64,000 nucleotides of DNA from Leishmania martiniquensis (taxonomy: Eukaryota > Euglenozoa > Kinetoplastea > Trypanosomatida > Trypanosomatidae): NCBI RefSeq assembly GCF_017916325.1, contig NC_090171.1, positions 1,601,501-1,665,500 on the forward strand. The letters are read 5' to 3'. Positions 1 through 9,781 of this stretch are shown here, one piece after another. Made by a program: the position numbers and the translations under genes. Positions within the stretch are counted from its first letter, which is position 1. Every line of letters starts with the position of its first letter. Below the pieces are notes generated by a model, which searched no databases, was not told where the DNA came from, and worked only from the letters and a program-made list of their open reading frames with translations.

Positions 1-15
1 GCTGCCTCCTCCGGC

Positions 16-1071
16 ATGGCAATGAGCAATTGGGAGGCGACGCTGCTCCGGCGCCACGCACGCGCACTGTGTTCGTACCGGCGAGCTACCGCGAGGCTTG
101 CCGCTGCCCTCGACGGGCCTGAGGGGCATCAAGAGGAAGCACCTGAGGATGACGCTTGGGAGGCGTGGACGGCATCCCTGCGGGAAGGTGTGTCGCAGAT
201 CGCCAATGAAAGTGGTGCTGCCAACACAACATGGGCTCAGTTTGTCGAAAACAGCCTCATCGTTCTCACTCTCGTCGTCTCGAGACGCGCGACAGAGTGC
301 GCAACTGCCTATGTGCGGTGCATTCGGCGACAAACGGTGACTTCGGCCGCGGAAGAGGGCGACAACATGCCGGCTGACGACTATAAATCCCACGACACTG
401 TCGAGGTAGAGAAGCAGCGTCGGGAGGCGATCGAGATAGGTTGGGCGGATCTCTCTAACAGCACAGTTGCTTGCGTGGAGGACATGTTGAACGGAGTGGA
501 GCAGCTTTTGGATGCTTCGTCGTCACCCGACGCCACAGCTTGCTGGTTGTCTCCCTCCTCGCTGAGTACGCTCGCTGTGCTGGCTCGCCTGGGAGTCTAC
601 GCGGAGGAAGACGTGCTGGCAAGGGGAGTGGTGGACGCGGCCGCGAGCAATGGTGCTGCCAAATCTCTTGACCTCTCTCCATCTCCTCTCCCACTTAGCA
701 CTTCTCTCGACCGCATCTTCGCGCGGATGGTGAGGGACGCATGCATGCAGCTGCGGTGTGCCTCATCTACATCACCCATCACTGCCACACCGGCGGCCAC
801 CACCAGCACTGTCGGCAACTGGGTGCAGTGGGTGCTGCTGACGCTGATGGCCCGGAGAGCGTGGACTGAGGTGCTAGCCGTGTTGCGTGCGCTCGATGGC
901 GAAGCGAACGCAGGAGGCTCTACGAGTATGACTGATACCTCGGCCACGCTCCTCTGCAGCACCACTGTCGATCCAGCCGTTTTCGCCGCCCTCTATGCAC
1001 GCGCTGTGGAGGATGGTGCGGCAAGTGTTTGTGCTTTTCTACGTCCCCGGCGTGAACGGCTTTTCTTTTAA
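16..1071 (+). CDS. Unrecognised protein, possibly 5'-truncated
   Basis: This frame of 351 residues begins at the first ATG. The five codons before it, back to the window edge, are also open, so the true start may lie outside and the entry should be read as a possible C-terminal part. The product is rich in Ala, Ser and Leu, looks mainly helical, and has an acidic patch near residues 40-50 (EEAPEDD) and a Ser/Thr/Pro-rich stretch around residues 220-270. I see no signal peptide, clear membrane span or catalytic motif. It ends in TAA just before a 560-base spacer. GC-rich third positions and the absence of pyrimidine runs support real coding. I do not recognise a family. Confidence 0.7.
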   Translation: MAMSNWEATLLRRHARALCSYRRATARLAAALDGPEGHQEEAPEDDAWEAWTASLREGVSQIANESGAANTTWAQFVENSLIVLTLVVSRRATECATAYVRCIRRQTVTSAAEEGDNMPADDYKSHDTVEVEKQRREAIEIGWADLSNSTVACVEDMLNGVEQLLDASSSPDATACWLSPSSLSTLAVLARLGVYAEEDVLARGVVDAAASNGAAKSLDLSPSPLPLSTSLDRIFARMVRDACMQLRCASSTSPITATPAATTSTVGNWVQWVLLTLMARRAWTEVLAVLRALDGEANAGGSTSMTDTSATLLCSTTVDPAVFAALYARAVEDGAASVCAFLRPRRERLFF

Positions 1072-1632
1072 GTGCCTCTCTTCAGTAGCGACTCGCCATG
1101 TGCACAAGCTAGCCTACAGGAACCTATGCACCGTTGCCGATGTGTGCACGTGCAGCTGGCCTCGCCTTCTGTATCATAGTGATCCGGCTAGGGACGACCG
1201 ATAGAGAGGGAGAGGGCTGGGAACAGCGCCCTGACTACACAGCGCAAGCGTGTGTGGGGGGGGGGACGCGACCCGCATCCCTTACAAAACCCACGCGACG
1301 CGTCGCCATTCCACATCAATGCGAGCTTTGACTGCTTCTCTCCCGCTGGCCCCGCTCTAAAGATGGCCGCCTATCTTCCTGCACTGCTGCACCATCACCT
1401 CGCCGTCCCCCCTTCTCTTCCACCGCTGCTTTCCTTTTCTCCCCGTATCTTTCGGTTGCCTGGGGTGGTGGTGGTCCCCACCACTTTGATCAGGTGTGCG
1501 GCCGCATGATCACTGCAACGCACACAAAACACATGGAAACAGCAGCAACTCGGGAGACAAGTAGCCCTTTCGTCTTCTTTCACTTTGACTTCTCCGAGAT
1601 TCGCCGAACGCAGACGCACGCATGCCTCAATC
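1072..1632 (+). other. Spacer with pyrimidine tracts
   Basis: This is the 3' UTR of the first gene and the 5' UTR of the next. It holds a G run near 1256, a C/T-rich stretch from about 1385 to 1455, and the splice acceptor tract listed separately. No gene is seen on either strand. Confidence 0.6.
1563..1598 (+). promoter_or_regulatory. Predicted trans-splice acceptor (AG 1597-1598)
   Basis: A C/T tract ends in an AG 35 bases before the ATG at 1633. This matches the usual trypanosomatid arrangement of polypyrimidine tract, first AG, short 5' UTR and ATG. A second AG lies at about 1612-1613. Confidence 0.5.
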
Positions 1633-2184
1633 ATGCGCCGCACGCGTCTAGGATTCACGGCAACGCCGGAGAAGTTTAGCATCCTTGGCACTACCCATCC
1701 GAAGCCAAAGCGCAATGGCTTGGGCCGTGACAACAAGATGCGCAGCAAGCCTAGCGACAACGTCGCTTGGTACGACAAAGGTCCTGTGGAGTGGCTTCCA
1801 CGCCCCGTCCGGCTTACGTACGACCAGCTCGACCAGCTCCGCGACTGGATGATGCGTGAGACTCTTTCTGGGCGCACGGAGGAGTTCAACAAGATTCGCC
1901 ATCTGCACCGGGAATGGTCGCAGCACCCGCTCATGCCAATGCTTGGCGATGTCGAGCCAAAGTTCCCGCTCAACTTGTACAAGCAGAACCATCGCGCGCG
2001 ACGGCGCTTCCTGCTGCGTTGGCACAAGGCGAACAGTCCCACGTACTGGATTTGGATGCCACGTGGTCCAGCGATTGTAACACCGCTTCACCGCTCAAGC
2101 CCCTCGCAGTTTCCTGAGCAGTGGAAACAGCTGACTCGAAACAGTAGTGGTGGCCAAAGCGGCAGTGGCCTTGCGGTCCAATAA
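1633..2184 (+). CDS. Small basic conserved-type protein, possibly mitoribosomal
   Basis: The frame is open from a TTG at 1585, but the first ATG is at 1633, 35 bases after a good splice acceptor, giving 183 residues. The product is strongly basic and Trp-rich. It begins MRRTRLGF and has a central helical segment around residues 60-90 (RLTYDQLDQLRDWMMRE) and a basic, aromatic stretch around residues 115-145 (HRARRRFLLRWHKAN, then YWIWMPRGP). The size, charge and arginine-containing N terminus would suit an imported mitochondrial ribosomal protein, but that is inference from composition and I do not recognise a specific family. Its 3' UTR carries repeat copy A. Confidence 0.75.
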   Translation: MRRTRLGFTATPEKFSILGTTHPKPKRNGLGRDNKMRSKPSDNVAWYDKGPVEWLPRPVRLTYDQLDQLRDWMMRETLSGRTEEFNKIRHLHREWSQHPLMPMLGDVEPKFPLNLYKQNHRARRRFLLRWHKANSPTYWIWMPRGPAIVTPLHRSSPSQFPEQWKQLTRNSSGGQSGSGLAVQ

Positions 2185-2513
2185 GAAAGCAGCCGCGCTA
2201 CAAGCGGGGGCAGCTCGACGGCGGCAACGTAGAATCCTCACATTCGACGGAGGGCCAACTGTATCGGCAGCAGCGACAGACGCAAATATGTGGCGTACCC
2301 GAAAAAATGAGCTTGGCCCCTCTTTCTCTCCGCTTCTGGTTCTCTTCAGGTAATATGAGATTGCTGCACAGAGTATCTTTCACGTACATCGCATGCTTGT
2401 ATGGGCGCACGTACGCACCGCCCACGTGCGCAGCTCAGCACATGCAGCTGGGGAGACGACGGACAGGGTATTTTCATGGTGATTGGCTAACGAGGATTTG
2501 TAGTGTGTGAGTG

Positions 2514-2885
2514 TGTGCGTGTGCGTGTGTATCGTGGGGGGAAAGGGGGGTCAGAGCGGCGTATCGCTGCTGACCTCAGCGACGTGGCGTCGGCGTCCGC
2601 GGCGGTAACGCACACGTTTGCGTCCTTCATTCAGCATGCGGCCTGCCGATGAGACTCGAGCGCGGCCCGCCACTGATGGGGAGCGCCTGAGCCACCCCGG
2701 TGGAGAACGCACCACGCAGCGCACCAGCCCAGCTGGAGGCACAGGCCGCGCCAAGGTGCCGGCGTGTCGGCACATGCCCCTGACGCTTGCCAGCCGCTAC
2801 TGTGCTTCACAGGAAGGGGGGAGAGTGTAACGGGCCAGGGCAGAATGCCGCCCGACTCACGCTCTGTGGCAGAGAAGGGTCACGC
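2514..2885 (+). repeat. SIDER-like interspersed repeat, copy A (5'-truncated)
   Basis: This 372-base copy aligns to 33545-33916 of copy B with no indel and no substitution that I could see by eye. Its left end falls inside the TGTGCGTG run, so it lacks the first 128 bases of the 516-base form. It also lacks the last 16 bases (the TATAAACGTG end). It lies in the 3' UTR of the small basic protein and about 200 bases upstream of an amastin-like gene. The size, spacer location and 5' truncation fit the SIDER class of short degenerate retroposons known from Leishmania. The family name is inferred, not matched to a consensus. Confidence 0.8.
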
Positions 2886-2938
2886 GGCGAAATTTCGCTT
2901 CTCTTGTTTTCGCCCTTGTCACCCCGTGCACTTCACAA

Positions 2939-2995
2939 TTGTTCTTTCCCACCCTTTTTCTCCTCTTTCTGTATCGGCTTCGCGTGCGCCTCGAG
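2939..2995 (+). promoter_or_regulatory. Predicted trans-splice acceptor for first amastin
   Basis: A long C/T tract runs to about 2970 and the first AG dinucleotides follow at 2994-2995 and 3004-3005. The ATG is at 3090. Confidence 0.45.
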
Positions 2996-3031
2996 CGAGC
3001 TGCAGGAGCGAAGCGAGTGAGTTATTTCGTG

Positions 3032-3048
3032 ACACACACACACACACG
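3032..3048. repeat. CA microsatellite
   Basis: An uninterrupted run of alternating A and C in the predicted 5' UTR of the first amastin-like gene. Confidence 0.9.
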
Positions 3049-3089
3049 CATACTGCCGCACGAAAAGCAGGAAGGCGGGGGGGGGGCAG

Positions 3090-3815
3090 ATGCCCAAATC
3101 AAGGAGAGGCATGCCGGGCCACTCTACAGAGTCGCGCTCTTCTGCAAAGCGCGTCTTGTATGCCCTCCGTACCGTTTTTAGCCTGCGCATCGCTCTCTGT
3201 ATCATCTATTTCGCCCTCATCATACTGCTCTGCATCACACACTTCCTTTCGCTCTTTCAAAGTCCTCTAATTCGCATCATGGACATCCAGTCAAGTCGCA
3301 TTGTGGGAGCCCAGATATCCATTTCGAAGAAATGGTTTAAAGTAGAGGAAAACATCTACGGCGCCAACGTCACAGCGCAGGTCGATATCAAGTTGTGGTC
3401 GATCGCACTGGACATCAACGTGTCGATTCCGTACGGGTTCCTGCCGCAGCGCATCTCGCAGCTGTATCGCGTGCAGGATATTCCGTGTGCTGAGTTCCGC
3501 AGCATCTTGACGAAGATGCAGATTTTTAGCATCCTCTCCATTTTTACGGGCTTCGTGGTGTGGGTATTGACTATCTCCAACTTCTTCACACGCCTGTTCC
3601 TGCCGCTGCTATGGCTGTTCCTATGGACGACCATCGCTTTCACGGCGACGACGGTGGCCATGATGTTCCGCATCCTTTTCGAGGGCGCGTGCTACGGCGA
3701 GGCTGACGAGATTCCGCCCATGACCACTCTGGCCATGCCGATGGGGGGCTTTGCGCTTGCAGTCATCTGCTTTCAGACGTATCTCATCACCTCCCTCATG
3801 ACGGTGTTTCTGTGA
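3090..3815 (+). CDS. Amastin-like surface membrane protein 1
   Basis: The protein has 241 residues, with a basic N-terminal tail of about 28 residues. Membrane helices lie at about 30-56, 141-162, 167-194 and 214-238. A polar loop after the first helix ends in the motif PCAEFRS (131-138), which corresponds to the conserved cysteine-EFR segment that precedes helix 2 in amastins. Amastins are kinetoplastid surface glycoproteins, often abundant in the intracellular amastigote. The loop has an LWS in place of the usual LWG and lacks the paired cysteines of the delta-amastin signature, so a non-delta class is more likely. The ATG at 3090 is used; Met8 at 3111 is an alternative. The second amastin-like gene lies 3.5 kb downstream. 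Confidence 0.85.
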   Translation: MPKSRRGMPGHSTESRSSAKRVLYALRTVFSLRIALCIIYFALIILLCITHFLSLFQSPLIRIMDIQSSRIVGAQISISKKWFKVEENIYGANVTAQVDIKLWSIALDINVSIPYGFLPQRISQLYRVQDIPCAEFRSILTKMQIFSILSIFTGFVVWVLTISNFFTRLFLPLLWLFLWTTIAFTATTVAMMFRILFEGACYGEADEIPPMTTLAMPMGGFALAVICFQTYLITSLMTVFL

Positions 3816-3986
3816 AATGGCGGCGAACAACAACAACGAAAAGGAAGCGCGTGGCCGAGGTGAGGACACAGCATCTAAAGAGGGAGGGGAGCGGACGGAG
3901 CAGGGTTGGAAGAGGTGCGTCTGGCATCTCCTCACGCTCTTCCGCTCCTCTCTCCTGTCTGCTGGGCCCACACCCACTCGTGCCGG

Positions 3987-4028
3987 CTTTCCTTCATCAC
4001 GTCTTCTTGCCCGTCGTCTTCCCGACAG
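3987..4028 (+). promoter_or_regulatory. Strong acceptor-like site in amastin spacer
   Basis: A C/T-rich tract ends in CAG at 4026-4028 and an ATG follows 9 bases later. This is a textbook acceptor context and is why the small frame at 4038 is listed. Confidence 0.35.
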
Positions 4029-4037
4029 AGGACATAA

Positions 4038-4280
4038 ATGGTGGAAGAGACGGCAGTGTATAGGGGCGAGGCGGACGCGTTTTTCGGGTGCATGAAGAAG
4101 CCAGTACGTGCGCAGAACTGTCACACGAGCGACCTGAGTGGGAGGGGGGGCGTGGGCGCCTCTCTGCTACGCGCAAGGCCGGGATCCTCGCCAACAGCAC
4201 TGGTACAAGAAAAGGCGAGGGTAGGAAGAGAAGGTCCCTCTTCTCCACCCTCCCGCGTGGCTTTCTGCGTGCACTGTTAA
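4038..4280 (+). CDS. Possible small protein (80 residues)
   Basis: The frame starts at an ATG 9 bases after a strong acceptor-like CAG. The product begins MVEETAVYRGEADAFFGCMK and is hydrophilic, Gly/Arg/Ser-rich in its second half, with no recognisable domain. The first 40 codons lack the pyrimidine bias of the surrounding spacer. It may instead be a chance frame in the amastin 3' UTR. Confidence 0.2.
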   Translation: MVEETAVYRGEADAFFGCMKKPVRAQNCHTSDLSGRGGVGASLLRARPGSSPTALVQEKARVGREGPSSPPSRVAFCVHC

Positions 4281-6928
4281 CGTCGTGAAGTGAATGGTTC
4301 GATGATGTGGGCTTCCCTTCCCGCCCATCTTGATGATTGGATTCATCTCGTGGGCGCTGTACCTTATTCTTTTTTTTCTCGCTCTATGGAGGAGGCGAAG
4401 GGGTGAGTTGCCACCGGTACGCATTAGGGTGTCGCTGGTGGTGCTCGGCGTGTGCAACACGTGGTCGGAGAGGCGCTGTGCGGGCCTCACTTTCTGTTCA
4501 TATGGCTTTCTTTCTTCTTTTTTTATGTGTGCACATGGACAGTTTTCTTTGGTTGTTTTTTCTTTCAATGTTTCCCACAACGTCTTTGGTTGTTGCTCTC
4601 TGCAGCCTTTCTCCGAACCTTTTTTGTATTTTGCTGCGCTCACACACTCCCTTTCGCACTCTTCTTCGACTACGTGTCCGACTCGTTCCCCTCTTCCCTC
4701 CCCCCGTTCCCACCTCTTTCTCAGTCTTTCTTTTATGCGCACAAAGCGAGTGCCGCTTCAAAAGTCAGTGATAGCCGCGGATAGGCATTACGCCCTCTTC
4801 GTCTGGCCTCTTCACAGTCTCTTCGTTTCTCCTGCATCCCTCTCTTGCGCGATGAGCTTAGTGGCCATCCGCCCCTATTCGACACCCTTCCCGTCTGTTT
4901 CATAGGTCTTTCTGCCTTTTCTGCTTTGTTCCTGTGGACATGGCAGAGCGGAGCCCTCGATGAAGAAGCGTCGGAGGCCAGGAACGCGGGATACGCAGAA
5001 GGGTAAGGGCGGCATGCAAGAGCTCAAGGCGGCGTGGCAGAGGACGAAGGTGCTGCTCTGCAATGCGACACCACTTTTACTCCCTGCATAGACGAACGTC
5101 CACTCCTTCCACCTTGACGGAGACGAACTCAGTGTACTGCGCCCTCTGCTTTCACGTTTGCGCAGCTACAGGTAGTCGTGTGCTCTTCTTTCTCGATCGG
5201 TTAGCTGCACAAATTTTCCCTACCCTCCCCTCTCCTCTTATGTTTTCTTCCCTTGCCTCCCTCTTGGCCGTGGCCTCTTATTCTCTTTCTCGCGGCCATT
5301 TATGTGTTTACTCTCGGGTTCGCTGCGGAGCTTGTCGCCCTTCCTCCTTATACGCCATATGCATGTGCGGCTAAATTTTCCCTCTCTTGTTCCCCTCCCT
5401 AAGTGCTGTACGTGATACGCGAGCCCTGGTGCGCAGCTTTTCTTGCCTCCCTTTTTGCATGCGATGGGCTTTTGAAATCACCTGCACAGATTTCGCTTCC
5501 ATCCTCCTTTGTGTAGACGGGAGTGTGTCTCCGTGGGGGTGTTTGCCTGCGGCTTCTGCCAGTTTTCTTGTCCGCTTTTCTATCGCGCTCCAACTTTTCC
5601 TTTTTTCGAGCGTTTTCTTGTGCGTTCTATTTTCCCTCTTTCTTGGAAGCCTCGACTCTTCATGTAGCCCTAAACTGTATGTTGCCCAGCACTGTCGGAG
5701 GAAGTGAAACAGGCACGCACGCATTTGCAGGGCCGCAAGGGCGGCGACGATGACGGGGCCTTTATTTGGCGTAGGTGCGTATCTGCTGTGTGTTTCCGCT
5801 TTTTTCTTCCACACTTCTGTGTGTGTCAGCACCCTGTTGTCGATACCCACCCCCTCCCGCCCTTACCCTCACGAGTTGCTTGATTCGATCTTTTTTTTCC
5901 GGTGGGCTCGTCGAGTACTCACGCGGCCTCTTTCTCATCCTGCTGGTGTGCTCTAATGCCATAATTTGCCACCCCTACATAACCTACACGGGCCTCCCAT
6001 CTTTTTGGCTAGCTGTGCGCTTCGTGCATGTCTGTGGGGGGGAGGCGTTGTATAGTTCTGTGTCTTTTTCTCCGTATGGTCTCCTTTCTGTCGCCTTTGT
6101 CTTTGCCGCCCCTGTCGGCCTACTCACCCATCCACCCACCCCTCTATTCTCTGGTGACTGTGTGCATTCATTTGTCGTAATAATTTGCTCTGATTGCCGT
6201 TCTTTGTTCCTCCGTTGCCTCCCCTCTCCTCCCTCTCTACCCCCCTCCCCCTCCCCCAAAGGCACCGTGTCTTTGTACGGGCGGTACCCGAAGTCGTTGA
6301 GCTGCTCGGTCTCCTTACCTTTTTTTTGGAGGGCTGACGCTGTGGTTTGAAATTCGCATGTGTGTGTGTGTGGGTGTCCGCTGACGATAGCCATTGTGCT
6401 CATCGTTAGTGCGATGGATGGCAGTGGCCGCTGTATTTGTTTTTTTTCATGTGTGCCTCTCTTGTCTCAGGATCGGTCACTTCGCCCTCTTCGCACACGC
6501 ACGCGCGCGCTCTCTTCGCCTTTTCGTCTCTTCGCCTCGGACGATAAAAAGGGGGCATCAAAAAATGCCCGTGCGCGCTGTTCGATGTGTTTGGCCGCCT
6601 GTTGTGAAGATCCAATAACAATTTCCCCTGCATCTCTCTCCCTCCTGCACGTGTGGCGTTGGAAAAAAAAGTGTAACAACACCTCTTCTCCCCCTCCCCC
6701 TCCCTCATCTCATTCACAAGAAGAAAGACGATGCACATCAGTGTCTCAGAAAAATCGCGCAAAGGGACTTTCCGGTCATGGAGAAGTGGAGCGCTTGCGC
6801 GGCGCTAGGGTGACTGCGGACCTTCGTGTGACCCCCTGCGATGTACTTGTGGCAAGGCCGCGATGGACTCCTAGGAAAGCCGCATACGTATGGGAGAGGG
6901 GGAGGGGTCTTTGCTGCTTCGCCGCTGT

Positions 6929-6946
6929 ATGTATATATATATATAT
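6929..6946. repeat. TA microsatellite
   Basis: A run of alternating T and A in the spacer before the second amastin-like gene. Confidence 0.9.
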
Positions 6947-7120
6947 CCCTCTCTCTTCCCTCGTTGCACTCTTTCGTCTCAGCATACGCGCGCGCATAGC
7001 AGTCCACCTCATTGTGTAAGAGCGCACACTTTCGCTTCTCTCTTCCCGCGTTCTGCTTTCTCCATCATCCTTACGAGCTGTGACTCTGTATGCCTCACGG
7101 CTCCTCCGGTTACTTCGCAC

Positions 7121-7179
7121 CTTTCCTGCCCCCTACCCCCTTCCTTGCCCTCCTCTCTTTGGCCCTCGCGGCGCCTCAG
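7121..7179 (+). promoter_or_regulatory. Predicted trans-splice acceptor for second amastin
   Basis: A C/T tract is followed by CAG at 7177-7179, 93 bases before the ATG at 7273. This site would remove the upstream in-frame ATG at 7090, which supports the shorter protein. Confidence 0.5.
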
Positions 7180-7272
7180 GGCGAGTCAGCAACGCGACGC
7201 CTCCACACGTATGCGCACGGTTCAATAGAAGGTACCGCTGCCCTTCTTAGCCCCCATCTCCCTTTCGCCACG

Positions 7273-7872
7273 ATGCTCCTGCTTCGCTATTTTCTGCTGC
7301 TGCTGATTTTAGTGGTCTTCATTATTGCCCTCGTAGGCACCGTAAAAGTGCCTCTTTACTCGAAAGAGATTACAGATTACGATCAACATGGCAAGATAGA
7401 GGTCTCGCTGTGGCTCATGTCGGTGGGTAATGTGACCCTGAAAGGCGAGAACGCGACGAATGTGCCGGCGTCTCTGCCAGTTCGCATCAACTACGCTGGC
7501 TGCGAGGAGTTCCGTGCTGTCTTCCGCTCCATGCAGGCCTTCGCGATTGGCGGCACCGTCTTAGGCTTCTACGCCCTGCTCGTGTCCTGCTTGCAGTGCT
7601 TCTGTCGTCTGAAGGTTAAGCTGCCGCTGTTTCTATTCCTCCTCTTTGCCATGATCTGCGAGTTGTGCGTCGTTCTCATCGGCGCCTCCGCCTTCGCGAA
7701 GGAGTTCTGCAAGAACCCGGGAAAGGACAGCAACCTCAGCACCGTCATATTCAAGGGCGCCGGCTACAAGCTCGACAGCGCCTTTGTGCTTCAGGTAATA
7801 GCACTGGTGGGGTATGCGATCTGCCTCATCATCACACCCTTTACGCAGCAGCTCTGGTGTGGCAAGTGCTGA
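7273..7872 (+). CDS. Amastin-like surface membrane protein 2
   Basis: The frame is open from an ATG at 7090, but the likely acceptor at 7179 and the amastin topology favour Met62, giving 199 residues. The protein starts directly with a hydrophobic helix (1-22). An extracellular-type loop contains possible N-glycosylation sites (NVT at 53, NAT at 60) and the motif AGCEEFRAVF (75-84) just before helix 2 (88-110). Helices 3 (115-140) and 4 (170-190) follow, and the protein ends in CGKC. Order and spacing match the first amastin-like gene, including the LW pair in the loop (here LWL) and the conserved Cys-EFR element. The two proteins are clearly divergent, so this is an old pair and not a recent tandem copy. 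Confidence 0.85.
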   Translation: MLLLRYFLLLLILVVFIIALVGTVKVPLYSKEITDYDQHGKIEVSLWLMSVGNVTLKGENATNVPASLPVRINYAGCEEFRAVFRSMQAFAIGGTVLGFYALLVSCLQCFCRLKVKLPLFLFLLFAMICELCVVLIGASAFAKEFCKNPGKDSNLSTVIFKGAGYKLDSAFVLQVIALVGYAICLIITPFTQQLWCGKC

Positions 7873-8342
7873 GCGCTTTAACCGCGAGCCATGCAGGTGG
7901 TGACGTAGTCATCCAGCGAGAGTCAAACAGGGGACGCAGCGAAAGCCATCAGAGAAGGGCACACGGGTGGTGCCGGATGCGGAGAAGCAGTAGCCGATAT
8001 TGGCAGTCATGCGTCCTTATCGCGTGTGTGTTTTCACCCTCCCCCTTGTCGTCATTGCTGCCCAATGCTGCGGCTTGCCGTCTCTGTCCACTCAACCCGC
8101 CCCCCCCTCTTGACTGCAGAGGGCAACGCTCGTTTCAGACGCCGCTACACCCTTTGTTTCCTGCCGTATCGACTCCTCGAGCATGTTCACGGAATGTGAA
8201 TGAAGAGAAGACTCCTCAGTATCGCAGCGGTGCCCTTTTTTTCTCTTTCACCTGCGTAGCCGTTTGCTCTCTGTGATTACGAAGTACGTCAACGGTTCTG
8301 CATGATTGCGCCGCTTGAAGCAGACTTGGGGGTGACACCACA

Positions 8343-8362
8343 CCGTATCCTGCAGGATACGG
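8343..8362. repeat. Perfect 20-base palindrome
   Basis: CCGTATCCTG is followed immediately by its exact reverse complement CAGGATACGG. It lies in the predicted 3' UTR of the second amastin-like gene. In RNA it would form a short hairpin after loop opening. Confidence 0.9.
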
Positions 8363-9739
8363 CGACAGATGTGCAAAGTATTCAGTGAAGCCTCGCAGAG
8401 GAGCAGCGCGCCGGTCTGCTCCCGATGTACACTTCTGCACTCTCTTCCCCTCCCACTCCCATTGGTTTCCCACCCCCAGCTTTCCCTCACGTCAAGTAAG
8501 GGAGAGAAAGCAAGAGGAGGAGGGGGAGGGGGGGGGTAGCGCCACGTCGATCACCACTCTCATACTTTTCTTTTTCCTTTCCGGCTTTTCCTTCTGTCTC
8601 TCTGACGCTTTTGCTGCTTTGCTGTGGTTGTCTCTGACACCTCTTTTTGTTTCTTTCACTTGTCACCCCGCCGTCTCCTCTCCCACTCCCTCCCTCCTCC
8701 CCCCTCTCTCTCTATATATGTGTATTCCTTTCTAGCCTGCGTCTCATTGTGTCGTGGCCGTGACTCTGTGCAACGTGTCTTCTATGAGTCTACATGTGTG
8801 TGCGTGTGTGTCTCTCCCCATCCGCTTTCCGTTGTCCCTGTGTGACCTGAAGAGAAGTAAACGTATGTACCCCCCCTCTCTTTTCTATTTTTCTCCCTCA
8901 TTGTCCATGTTGTGTCCCGTTTGGCGCCGCGGCACCTCAGCGGACTGCGGAGCCCGAGTGCCGGCGGGTTTGCGTAGACGCGTGTACACTAAAATATCTG
9001 GGCGACTACCCGCGTAGCTGCGCATTGCATCATGTGTGAAGCCTCTCCCCTTTCTGTGGCCACTTTGTCGCGCCTCTCCTTCCCTTCCTTCGTCCTCATC
9101 GTCTTCTCTCTCCCACGCACGCACGCCTTCTCCTCGCCCTTGGTTCGGCGTGTGTTTCAAACGATCTCTCCCTCTCGCTCTGTCCCTCCGTCTCCCTCTG
9201 TGTGTTTGTGTACAGAGAGCGAGAGGGTGACGGAGGGGGACGGTAGTTGGGTAATACCGTTCTTTTTTCCCCTTCTTGATTCTTTCCGACGACGAGAGAA
9301 AACAAAACGATGCGAGCCGCACCGGAGCGAAGGGTCAAGGCGATCGTCAGTAGTCTGGCCCATTCCTCTCGTCCTCTGTCTCATGTATTTAGGCGGGGAG
9401 GTGTGTGTGGGTGCATGTGCACGCTGTTTCCCCCCGTGCTGTGCTGTGCCATGAGTGACTGTGCACCTTTCCGTTGTTCGCTGTGGCTTGTGTGGTTTTG
9501 CTGCTTCCTGTGCACAGAAGTTCCCCGCACACTCTCCCTCCCCTCCCCCTTACACGCACGCACCTATTCCTGTCTTTGCCCCTTCCATTTCCGTCTTCCT
9601 TTTTTCCGTTCGCCTGCTCTTGCCACTCTCTCGGCTCCCAGCGCTTCTTCGTCGTCGGTGGACTGAGGAAGTGATGATGAGGTGTGTGTGTGTGTAATTG
9701 TTCGTGCGTGCGCGGGGGGAGGGGGGAGGAATCGCATCG

Positions 9740-9771
9740 TCCTCTTTTTTTCTCGCCTTCTTCTCGATAAG
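9740..9771 (+). promoter_or_regulatory. Strong acceptor-like site upstream of small frame
   Basis: A pyrimidine tract ends in AG at 9770-9771, ten bases before an ATG at 9782. The spacing is ideal for spliced-leader addition. Confidence 0.4.
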
Positions 9772-9781
9772 CCACCGACAA

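Larger units (their letters stand above)
2185..3089 (+). other. Spacer carrying repeat copy A
   Basis: About 330 bases of ordinary 3' UTR are followed by the interspersed repeat at 2514-2885, then a pyrimidine tract, a CA microsatellite and the amastin start. The 70- and 74-residue frames here belong to the repeat and recur identically in its other copies. Confidence 0.7.
3816..7272 (+). other. 3.5 kb spacer between the two amastin-like genes
   Basis: Strongly C/T-rich over most of its length, as expected for a long amastin 3' UTR plus the next 5' UTR. Frames of 100-220 residues occur here, but they run through pyrimidine tracts and consist of Ser/Leu/Phe/Cys runs, so I leave them out. A TA run lies at 6929-6946. 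The only candidate coding unit is the 80-residue frame at 4038. Confidence 0.6.

Noticed and set aside
4330..6350. Several open frames of 100-191 residues between the amastin-like genes
   Set aside because: They run through C/T tracts, overlap each other in different frames and consist of Leu/Ser/Phe/Cys runs.
7090..7272. Upstream in-frame ATG of the second amastin-like gene
   Set aside because: It lies before the best acceptor (AG 7178-7179), and the extra 61 residues would place a polar tail before helix 1 without any amastin-like sequence.
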